Origin: a bacterium
Lineage (GTDB): Bacteria > Patescibacteriota > Minisyncoccia > Minisyncoccales > RBG-13-42-11
Length of the DNA stretch: 51,468 bases
Direction: 5' to 3'
NCBI GenBank assembly: GCA_030646565.1
Contig: JAUSLA010000015.1
Span: forward strand, 1-51,468
Of this stretch, positions 38,852 through 45,063 are shown in pieces. Made by a program: the position numbers and the translations under genes. Under the pieces are notes generated by a model that did not search any database, was not told the DNA's origin, and saw only the letters and a program-made list of their open reading frames with translations. Positions within the stretch are counted from its first letter, which is position 1. Each line of letters opens with the position of its first letter.

Positions 38852-39284
38852 TAGTGACTGCAATAGTGAGGGCTTGGCTGATAATTTTCCAGAAGAGGGG
38901 AATTTTTTTATTTCTGAAAGAATGCGTTTTTATATGGTGAAATGCGCGATGGATTTTAAGCAGTTTGTTTTCCGGGAATACAAATGCCAGAAAAGCCAAG
39001 CCATCCGGCAAAATCGCGGTAATGCCGGCCAAAAGAGCAATTAAAGGGTTTTTAGCCAAAACAAGAATCAATAAAACGCCGGAGGAAAAATCAAGAAAAA
39101 TTTTGAAGAAATCAAAAAAGGAGTGGCGCCATTTTCCCTCCCCAATGTTTTTTATGGAATATTCTGAATGGGGCAAGAAATCCAAAAGATAATGCGAAAA
39201 CAAAGCCAAAAAAATGGCTATGGGGACAGATTTTATTTCCTCGGCAATGGCGGCTCCCACCAGTAAATGAGAAACGAGAATCAT
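38832..39284 (-). CDS. Integral membrane protein, YdjM/DUF457-like putative metal-dependent hydrolase
   Basis: A 150-residue membrane protein with about four hydrophobic segments. It opens with SHLLVGAAIAEEI and contains FSHYLLDFLPHSEYS and GITAILPDGLAFLAF, then HRAFHHIKTHSF. Conserved His and Asp placement resembles the LexA-regulated YdjM/DUF457 group (membrane-bound metal-dependent hydrolase). The frame reaches back to 39317, but those 11 residues (MKKRTQFSSPS) come from a family A repeat, so ATG 39284 is preferred; the repeat-encoded start cannot be excluded. Function is not known. Confidence 0.72.
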   Translation of the reverse strand: MILVSHLLVGAAIAEEIKSVPIAIFLALFSHYLLDFLPHSEYSIKNIGEGKWRHSFFDFFKIFLDFSSGVLLILVLAKNPLIALLAGITAILPDGLAFLAFVFPENKLLKIHRAFHHIKTHSFRNKKIPLFWKIISQALTIAVTIIFLLK

Positions 39285-39286
39285 AG

Positions 39287-39346
39287 AGGGCGAAGAGAAC
39301 TGCGTTCTCTTCTTCACCTTCGTCCCGCCTTGCGAGACTCGGTAAA
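39287..39346 (-). repeat. Family A element
   Basis: GGGCGAAGAGAACTGCGTTCTCTTC, TTCACCTTCGTCCCG and CCTTGCGAGACTCGG. It sits at the 5' end of the membrane protein gene and upstream of metG. Confidence 0.9.
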
Positions 39347-39398
39347 TTAAGGTAAATTATGATAAAGTGAAAATGTATTTTCCATTATACCACACACT

Positions 39399-40907
39399 AT
39401 GAAAAATAAATTTTATATTACAACCACTCTTCCTTATGTAAACGCAGAGCCCCATATCGGTTTTTCTTTAGAAATTGTTCAGGCCGATGTTATTGCCAGA
39501 TATCAGAGGGCTTTGGGCAAAGATGTTTTTTTTAACACCGGAACCGACGAACACGGGCTGAAAATTTACCGCAAAGCATTAGAAGAAAATAAAAACCCCC
39601 AAGATTACGTTGACGAATACGCCGCAAAATACGAGTGCCTCAAAAGGGCTTTGAATTTAAGCTACACCAATTTTATCCGCACCACCGACGCCCATCACGT
39701 TTTAGCTGCCCAGAAATTTTGGATACGTTGTCTGAAAAACGGAGATATCTATAAAAAAAACTATAAAATCAAATACTGCGTTGGCTGCGAACTGGAAAAA
39801 ACCGATTCAGAATTAGCAAAGGGAAAATGTCCCATTCATCCTAATCTGTCCTTAGAGCAAATAGAGGAGGAGAATTATTTTTTTAGATTTTCCAAATACC
39901 GACAGCCACTCCTTGATTTTTACAAGAAATACCCTGACTTTGTAATACCGGTGTCCAGATTTGCTGAAGTGAAAAGTTTTATTAGACAAGGGCTTCGGGA
40001 TTTTAGCGTTTCGCGACTTAAAGAAAAAATGCCTTGGGGTGTTCCGGTTCCAGGAGACGATTCTCAAGTTTTTTTTGTTTGGTTTGACGCTTTGATCAAT
40101 TATATTTCCGCTTTGGGTTGGCCCGAGCAAAAGAAGAATTTTCGGGCATATTGGGGAAATAAAAGAAACCCTAACGCCCTTCAAGTTGCCGGTAAAGACA
40201 ATTTGCGCCAGCAATCAGCTATATGGCAAGCCATGCTTATGTCTGCCGGCCTTCCTAATTCAAGGAAAATTATTATACACGGATTTATTACCGTTGCCGG
40301 CCAGAAAATGTCCAAAAGTTTGGGAAATGTGGTTTCTCCCTTTGAATTGGTCAAAAAATACGGGACTGACCCTGTAAGATATTTTCTTTTGCGGGAAATT
40401 CCACCGACCGAGGACGGCGATTTTACCTATGAGAAGTTTGAATCAAGATATAATTCTGATTTGGCCAATGGATTAGGAAATTTGGCGGCGAGAGTAATAA
40501 CGCTTGCAAAAATTTCTAATACCGAGCTTCCACTTGTGGAAGCGAAGGTGAAGAAGAGAACGGAGTTCTCTTCGCCTTTCAAATTTCTAATTTCCAAACA
40601 AATCCAAAATCCAAAATTCAAAACAACAATAAACAAAACTTGGGGAAAATATCACAAGGCTTTAGGCGAATTTAAGTTTAATGAGGCGTTAGTTGCAGTT
40701 TGGAATTTAATTGGTTTTTGCGACCGTTACATTGAAAAAGAAAAACCATGGGAAAAAAGCCAAAAACAAAAAGAAGTTATTGGCGATTTATTATTAGCTA
40801 TTAATGAAATAGCGAAACTTTTAGAGCCATTTTTGCCCGAGACATCAGAAAAAATCTTTCAGCAATTAAAAAATAAAAAAAGCAAATCTCTCTTTCCCAG
40901 AATCTAA
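39399..40907 (+). CDS. metG: Methionyl-tRNA synthetase with an in-frame repeat insertion
   Basis: Class I synthetase charging tRNA-Met. The HIGH motif (EPHIGFSLEIVQAD), TGTDEHGLKIYRKA, the zinc-knuckle CVGCELEKTDSEL with Cys at CPIHP, WFDALINYISALG, and KMSKS (GQKMSKSLGNVV) are intact. It is 502 residues without the C-terminal EMAP/trbp111 domain. Residues about 374-394 (TELPLVEAKVKKRTEFSSPF) come from a family A element at the start of the anticodon-binding helical domain. The gene is probably leaderless: TATACC lies 7 nt before the ATG. Confidence 0.95.
   Translation: MKNKFYITTTLPYVNAEPHIGFSLEIVQADVIARYQRALGKDVFFNTGTDEHGLKIYRKALEENKNPQDYVDEYAAKYECLKRALNLSYTNFIRTTDAHHVLAAQKFWIRCLKNGDIYKKNYKIKYCVGCELEKTDSELAKGKCPIHPNLSLEQIEEENYFFRFSKYRQPLLDFYKKYPDFVIPVSRFAEVKSFIRQGLRDFSVSRLKEKMPWGVPVPGDDSQVFFVWFDALINYISALGWPEQKKNFRAYWGNKRNPNALQVAGKDNLRQQSAIWQAMLMSAGLPNSRKIIIHGFITVAGQKMSKSLGNVVSPFELVKKYGTDPVRYFLLREIPPTEDGDFTYEKFESRYNSDLANGLGNLAARVITLAKISNTELPLVEAKVKKRTEFSSPFKFLISKQIQNPKFKTTINKTWGKYHKALGEFKFNEALVAVWNLIGFCDRYIEKEKPWEKSQKQKEVIGDLLLAINEIAKLLEPFLPETSEKIFQQLKNKKSKSLFPRI
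40520..40579 (+). repeat. Family A element in frame in metG
   Basis: CCGAGCTTCCAC-TTG-TGGAAGCGAAGGTG then AAGAGAACGGAGTTCTCTTCGCC. The outer stem is changed to CTTCCAC/GTGGAAG but stays paired, and the insertion keeps the frame. Confidence 0.9.
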
Positions 40908-40910
40908 AAT

Positions 40911-41840
40911 ATGTTTACAGCTTTTGTCATTATTGTTGGGTTGGTGATTTTTGAGATAATCAGCAGCATTGATAACGCTATTATTAACGCTCATATTCTA
41001 AAAACAATGAGCGTTAAATGGCGGAAAATTTTTCTCTTCTGGGGTATTTTTACCGCGGTTTTTCTCGTCAGGGGCCTTCTTCCTTTAGCAATTGTTTGGC
41101 TGTCGGTTCCTGAAATTGGTTTTTGGGGAGTATTCCAATCAATGTTTAAGAGTTCGCCGGAAATTGCCCAGACAATAGAAGCAAGAAAGGGCATAATTTT
41201 GATTGGAGCCGGCGTTTTTCTTTTATTGATTTATCTTCATTGGCTATTTTTGGAAAAAAAAGACCCATTTTTTGTTTCTGACAAGTTAATAAAGCCGAAT
41301 TATGGGGTCTGGTTTTTTGCTTTTGCCGCCATAATTTTAGTCTCCCTTTTGTATCTGGCAAGAAATTCTTACCAACTAATGTTATCTGCCGCTATAGGTT
41401 ATGCCGTGTTTTTTATTATGTATGGTTTTCGCGAGCAAGCGGCCAAAGAAGAGGCAAGACTGGAGGGTGGCCAGTCACATTTGAGTAATTTTTCAAAATT
41501 AATGTTTCTTGAAGTATTGGACACTTCTTTCAGTTTTGACGGAGTCATTGGCGCTTTTGCTTTTACCACTGCAATCCCTTTAATTTTTTTGGGAAACGGA
41601 ATAGGAGCTTTGGTTGTAAGACAATTGACTATCAGCGGCATAGAGCGGGTGGAAAAATACAAATGGCTGAAAAACGGGGCAATGACTTCAATAGGAATTT
41701 TAGGCGTTTTTATTATTGCCAAAAGTTTCGGCGTCCATATTCCAGAATACTTGCCCACCTTAACGACTATCGGGCTTGTAGGTTTAACCTTTTGGAGGTC
41801 TCATCAACTTTTAAAAAAGAATAACCAAGGTGCTAATTGA
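40911..41840 (+). CDS. DUF475/TerC-like integral membrane protein
   Basis: A 309-residue membrane protein with about eight hydrophobic segments. The two DUF475/TerC signatures are clear: IISSIDNAIINAHIL near the N-terminus and MFLEVLDTSFSFDGVIGAFAFT in the second half. The acidic residues in these helices may bind metal. Relatives are linked to tellurite resistance or manganese export, but the DUF475 group itself has no fixed substrate. It starts 3 bp after metG. Its last codons overlap the GTG of a 28-codon leader ORF of tatD. Confidence 0.88.
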   Translation: MFTAFVIIVGLVIFEIISSIDNAIINAHILKTMSVKWRKIFLFWGIFTAVFLVRGLLPLAIVWLSVPEIGFWGVFQSMFKSSPEIAQTIEARKGIILIGAGVFLLLIYLHWLFLEKKDPFFVSDKLIKPNYGVWFFAFAAIILVSLLYLARNSYQLMLSAAIGYAVFFIMYGFREQAAKEEARLEGGQSHLSNFSKLMFLEVLDTSFSFDGVIGAFAFTTAIPLIFLGNGIGALVVRQLTISGIERVEKYKWLKNGAMTSIGILGVFIIAKSFGVHIPEYLPTLTTIGLVGLTFWRSHQLLKKNNQGAN

Positions 41841-41916
41841 CACCCATTCCCATTTGAACCCCGAAGGAGAAAACTTCGTTTTCCCTACGGGGCAAGTTTC
41901 AACGCTTTTATGTTAA
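41830..41916 (+). other. 28-codon upstream ORF repeating the TatD N-terminus with a family B element
   Basis: Begins GTG CTA ATT GAC and translates to (M)LIDTHSHLN, identical to the first 10 residues of TatD, but differs at about seven positions that are all synonymous (plus the GTG/ATG start). Then comes family B element 41859-41896, then TTTCAACGC, which also matches the tatD sequence after codon 10. The frame ends TAA at 41914-41916, overlapping the tatD ATG (41910). It could be a leader peptide, or a displaced allele fragment that happens to be short. Confidence 0.75.
41859..41896 (+). repeat. Family B element in the tatD leader ORF
   Basis: CCCCGAAGGAGAAAA ... CCCTACGGGGCAAG, 38 nt. It is 5' and 3' like the copy in mtnP (42999) and forms a hairpin with CCCCG/CGGGG ends. 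Confidence 0.85.
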
Positions 41917-42818
41917 TTGACACTCACTCGCATTTAAATTTCAACGCCTACAAAAATGATGCAGATGAAGTGATAAAAAGAGCACTAGACAATGATATCT
42001 GGATGCTCAATGTCGGCTCGCAATTTTCCACCTCAAAAAGGGCGGTTGAAATAGCCGAAAAATATCCAAAAGGAGTGTATGCCGCCGTCGGCCTTCACCC
42101 AATACATTTAACTGAAGGAATTTTTAAAACAAAAATTGATACAGAAGAAATTGAATTTAAAAAAGCTGAAGAAGATTTTTATTACGAAAAATATAAAGAA
42201 TTAGCCCGATCTAAAAAAGTTGTCGCTATCGGCGAGGTTGGTTTAGATTATTATTATCGGCCAAAAACAAAAACAAAACTTGAACAGTTCAAAAACAAAC
42301 AAAAAGAAGCGCTTTTGGCGCAGTTGGCTTTAGCCAAAGAGCTGAATTTGCCAGTAATTTTCCATTGCCGTTCAGCACATAAGGATTTGATAGAAATCCT
42401 CAACTATAAAACAAGAACTACAAACTATAAACCGAATGGAGTAGTTCATTGTTTTACCGGAAATTTGGAAGAGGCAAAACAATATCTGGAATTGGGGCTT
42501 TATCTTGGTTTGAACGGGATAATTTTTAAGCTGGAGGTCGCTGAGACTTCGTCTCATCTCTCATCTCGTGCGGCTTCGCCGCACTCGGTTTTAGACGAAG
42601 TTATCAAAAATATTCCTTTAAATAGAATTTTAGTTGAAACAGATTGCCCCTATTTGACGCCGCCACCTTTTGAAGGACGAAATGAACCTTTGTATATTAA
42701 ATCAGTTGTCCAGCGAATAGCTGAAATTAAAAATATGAACTACGAGGAAATAGCTAAAATTACTACTGAAAATGCCAAAAAATTATTTACCGAGTTCCGT
42801 GAAGCGGAACGAAGGTGA
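41910..42818 (+). CDS. tatD: TatD-family metal-dependent DNase
   Basis: Nuclease of the amidohydrolase fold, active in DNA repair or turnover. Metal motifs are seen: LIDTHSHLNF (HxH), GEVGLDYYY, PVIFHCRSA, GVVHCFTG and VETDCPYLTP. The 302 residues are near normal, apart from residues about 211-228 (ETSSHLSSRAASPHS), an in-frame family A element between the fifth and sixth active-site strands. The last residues TEFREAERR and the TGA come from a second element. A 28-codon ORF that repeats this N-terminus overlaps the start codon, so initiation may be coupled to it. Confidence 0.94.
   Translation: MLIDTHSHLNFNAYKNDADEVIKRALDNDIWMLNVGSQFSTSKRAVEIAEKYPKGVYAAVGLHPIHLTEGIFKTKIDTEEIEFKKAEEDFYYEKYKELARSKKVVAIGEVGLDYYYRPKTKTKLEQFKNKQKEALLAQLALAKELNLPVIFHCRSAHKDLIEILNYKTRTTNYKPNGVVHCFTGNLEEAKQYLELGLYLGLNGIIFKLEVAETSSHLSSRAASPHSVLDEVIKNIPLNRILVETDCPYLTPPPFEGRNEPLYIKSVVQRIAEIKNMNYEEIAKITTENAKKLFTEFREAERR
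42541..42592 (-). repeat. Family A element in frame in tatD
   Basis: GAGACTTCGTCTC hairpin, then CGTGCGGC-TTC-GCCGCACTCGG. It keeps the frame. Confidence 0.85.
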
Positions 42819-42845
42819 AGAAGAGGACGCAGTCCTCTTCGCCTT
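42788..42845 (+). repeat. Family A element, consensus copy, at the end of tatD
   Basis: CCGAGTTCCGTGAAGCGGAACGAAGGTGAAGAAGAGGACGCAGTCCTCTTCGCC. It supplies the last codons and TGA of tatD. It is followed by the mtnP start. Confidence 0.95.
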
Positions 42846-42867
42846 TCAAAAATTTAAATCAAAATTT

Positions 42868-43704
42868 ATGCCAAAAGTCGCAATTATCGGAGGAAGCGGG
42901 GTTTACGACTCCGGAATTTTTAAAAAGGAAAAAGAGGTTAGAATAAAAACTCCGTTCGGCTATCCTTCCTCGCCAATTGAAATCGGCGATTTTCTGGGCC
43001 CCGAAGGAGACGCTTCGCGACCCTACGGGGCAAGCCAAAAAATCGCTTTTTTGGCAAGGCACGGAAAGAATCATCAATTTCCTCCGCATAAAGTTCCTCA
43101 AAAAGCCAACCTTTGGGCTTTGAAAAAACTAGGCGTTGAAAGAATAATTGGAATTTGCGCTGTCGGCTCTTTAAAGAAAAGTTTTAAGCCGGGAGACATT
43201 GTGATTTGCGATCAGTTTATAGATTTTACCAAAAAACGGGAATACACTTTTTATGATGGTTCGACGAGCTCACCACTTAGCAGTAAGGCGATACACATTT
43301 CTTTGGCCGACCCTTTTTGTCCTGAATTAAGAAAGTTATTTTTTAAAGAAGCGAAAAAGCTAAAAATCCCAGTTCATCAAAAAGGGACTTATCTTTGCAT
43401 CGAAGGGCCGAGATTTTCAACTCGGGCGGAATCAAAATTCTTCAGAAATTTTGCCGATATTATTGGAATGACTTTAATTCCTGAAGCGGTTTTGGCCAGA
43501 GAATTGGAGATTTGTTATTTATCTTTAGCTATGGTAACCGATTACGATGTTTGGCAAGACAGCCCTGTAAGCGCGGAAGAAGTGATAAAGACAATGAAAG
43601 ACAACTTGGAGAAAATCAAAAAATTATTAAAAAATACCATTCCTCAAATTAAAATTCAAAGAAATTGTCCTTGCAAAACAGCTCTCAAAAACGCCAAAAT
43701 TTAA
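42868..43704 (+). CDS. mtnP: S-methyl-5'-thioadenosine phosphorylase-like protein, family B insertion
   Basis: Cleaves MTA (or a purine nucleoside) with phosphate to free the base. The blocks KVAIIGGSGVYDSGIF, FGYPSSPIEIGDF, ARHGKNHQFPPHKVPQKANLWALKKLGVERIIGICAVGSL, GDIVICDQFIDFTKKR and TYLCIEGPRFSTRAESKFFR are characteristic of MtnP rather than PNP. With 278 residues it is about normal. Residues about 44-56 (GPEGDASRPYGAS) are added in frame by a family B element at 42999-43034, in the loop before KIAFLARHG. It starts after a repeat. The upstream open frame to 42772 is not coding for this protein. Confidence 0.93.
   Translation: MPKVAIIGGSGVYDSGIFKKEKEVRIKTPFGYPSSPIEIGDFLGPEGDASRPYGASQKIAFLARHGKNHQFPPHKVPQKANLWALKKLGVERIIGICAVGSLKKSFKPGDIVICDQFIDFTKKREYTFYDGSTSSPLSSKAIHISLADPFCPELRKLFFKEAKKLKIPVHQKGTYLCIEGPRFSTRAESKFFRNFADIIGMTLIPEAVLARELEICYLSLAMVTDYDVWQDSPVSAEEVIKTMKDNLEKIKKLLKNTIPQIKIQRNCPCKTALKNAKI
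42999..43034 (+). repeat. Family B element in frame in mtnP
   Basis: CCCCGAAGGAGACGC ... CCCTACGGGGCAAG, 36 nt. The ends are identical to the tatD-leader copy (41859). Confidence 0.85.
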
Positions 43705-43726
43705 TTGGTTTAGCGAATGTTAGATA

Positions 43727-43783
43727 GCCGAGCCGCAGGCGACGGGTGGAGAAGAACACGAATGTGTTCTTCGACTAGCCGAT
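43727..43783 (+). repeat. Family A element
   Basis: GCCGAGCCGCAGGCGACGGGTGG then AGAAGAACACGAATGTGTTCTTCG and ACTAGCC. It is an outlying variant after mtnP. Confidence 0.75.
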
Positions 43784-43809
43784 ATTTAACATAATTTGCG
43801 TTGAACATT

Positions 43810-43837
43810 GTATTTTTTACTCCATTTGTGGTATAAT
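43810..43837 (+). promoter_or_regulatory. Promoter of the DUF7282-like gene
   Basis: TTGTAT, about 18-bp spacer, extended -10 TGGTATAAT (TATAAT 43832-43837). The ATG is 82 nt downstream, so this gene has a real leader, unlike its neighbours. Confidence 0.6.
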
Positions 43838-43919
43838 TTAATTAGAGTGGATATTCTTTAAGCGGGAAACGCAAAACAAAATTATAAATTCGAAGAGATA
43901 TAGTATTCAATAAAAAAAT

Positions 43920-44723
43920 ATGATACAAAAATTTTTTTTGATTTTAGGAATTGTTGCGACGTTAGTAATGGCCGTGCTTTTGATAGGCGTCTACAAACTT
44001 CCCCTGCCGCCAGCCAGCGAGCTTCAAAAAGAAAACAGTTTTATATTTACTGCCGAATATTCCAAGGATAATTTTGAAGTTATAGAAGTAGCGCACATTG
44101 ATAAGCCGGGATATGTTGTGGTTCATGAAAACAACAATGGCACGCCGGGCGAGGTTTTGGGTGTGAGCGGGTTAATAACTGGCACCAATTATGACATAGA
44201 GATTCCCATAGACAGCAGGCAAAGTACAACGAGTGTTATTACAAAACTTTATTATGACAACGGAGATTCTGTATTTGATGTTAAATCTGATGTTCCGGTA
44301 GAGTCAGATAGCGCAACAATAATAGGCCCTGTGGTTGGTCCGTCGGTCAGTCCTGGGGTATTCACCGGAAACTTGCAGCAATTTGAGCCATTCAGAGTTA
44401 ACGCTACAATATTGGATATATACACCATAAACGATGATGGCGTAAAAAAAATGGGTAAAATCAGAATTAACAATATATTGGAGCAATGTGGATCAGCAGT
44501 CTGGGAATGTAAAACAAAAATATCAGCGGGAGACGTATTAGACGTATATTTCCAGCAAGGCACTGTTGTAGGGTCACAGTGTCCTCCTGAGGGAAGCGCA
44601 GCGCCTTGCAGTATTGGTTATAGTGTTGGAAAGGGCGACCAAATAGAAGCAGGACTTCAAATTAACATAGAAGATTCCTCGTATAAGAAAAACACGATTT
44701 TTGTAATAAGAAAAATAGAATAG
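43920..44723 (+). CDS. Membrane-anchored protein with a DUF7282-like domain
   Basis: The N-terminal hydrophobic helix (about residues 4-25, FLILGIVATLVMAVLLIGVY) has no lipobox, so it is a signal anchor. Residues about 50-125 (DKPGYVVVHENNNGTPGEVLGVSGLI, then NYDIEI and TKLYYDNGDSVFD) match the DUF7282 pattern seen in archaeal and patescibacterial surface proteins. The rest (about 160-265) is beta-rich with four cysteines (QCGSAVWECK and QCPPEGSAAPC) that may form disulfides outside the cell. Function is not known. A strong terminator follows. Confidence 0.75.
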   Translation: MIQKFFLILGIVATLVMAVLLIGVYKLPLPPASELQKENSFIFTAEYSKDNFEVIEVAHIDKPGYVVVHENNNGTPGEVLGVSGLITGTNYDIEIPIDSRQSTTSVITKLYYDNGDSVFDVKSDVPVESDSATIIGPVVGPSVSPGVFTGNLQQFEPFRVNATILDIYTINDDGVKKMGKIRINNILEQCGSAVWECKTKISAGDVLDVYFQQGTVVGSQCPPEGSAAPCSIGYSVGKGDQIEAGLQINIEDSSYKKNTIFVIRKIE

Positions 44724-44749
44724 ATAATATTAAAAAAGAGCAGCCAATT

Positions 44750-44782
44750 ACCATAAGGAGCTAAGCTCCTTATGGTTTTTTA
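44750..44782 (+). terminator. Strong rho-independent terminator
   Basis: CCATAAGGAGCT-A-AGCTCCTTATGG with TTTTTT after it. Confidence 0.92.
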
Positions 44783-44786
44783 ATAC

Positions 44787-44942
44787 CGAGTTCGCCAAAG
44801 GTGGACGAAGGTGACTCAAAGAAGATAAATCTTCTTTTCCACCTGCGTCCCACTTTGTGGGACTTGGTAGATGAGGAAGTAGTCCTCATCGCTTACTTGA
44901 GCGAAGCGAAGAGTGAAGATGAGGAAGTAGTCCTCATCGCTT
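44787..44942. repeat. Cluster of family A elements upstream of leuS
   Basis: At least three copies: CCGAGTTCGCCAAAGG..., AAGAAGATAAATCTTCTT with GTCCCACTTTGTGGGAC, and two GATGAGGAAGTAGTCCTCATC hairpins, the latter repeated exactly. No gene lies in 44724-44976 apart from these. Confidence 0.9.
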
Positions 44943-44970
44943 AGACAAAATCGGGTTTTTGGGATATGAT
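44942..44970 (+). promoter_or_regulatory. leuS promoter
   Basis: TAGACA (44942-44947), 17-bp spacer, TATGAT (44965-44970). The upstream ORF ATG (44977) lies 6 nt after the -10, so the transcript would start at or next to that ATG. TAGACAAAATCGGG also occurs at 110-123. Confidence 0.75.
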
Positions 44971-44976
44971 ATTTTT

Positions 44977-45063
44977 ATGAATTATAATCCGCAGGTAATT
45001 GAAAAAAAGTGGCCCCGTAAAGATTTTTCTATGGAAAAATCAACGGGGCAAGCAGAAACATGA
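44977..45063 (+). other. 28-codon upstream ORF repeating the LeuRS N-terminus with a family B element
   Basis: Reads MNYNPQVIEKKW, clearly a LeuRS start (the gene itself reads MKYEPQKIEPKW), then the family B element 45013-45052, then CAGAAA, which again matches the next LeuRS codons (QK). It ends ACA TGA, and the TGA overlaps the leuS ATG as ATGA. Codon count (28 plus stop), element position and overlap mirror the tatD case. It is the first ORF of a probably leaderless mRNA. Confidence 0.8.
45013..45052 (+). repeat. Family B element in the leuS leader ORF
   Basis: CCCCGTAAAGATTTTTC-TAT-GGAAAAATCAACGGGGCAAG, 40 nt, almost fully paired. Confidence 0.85.
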
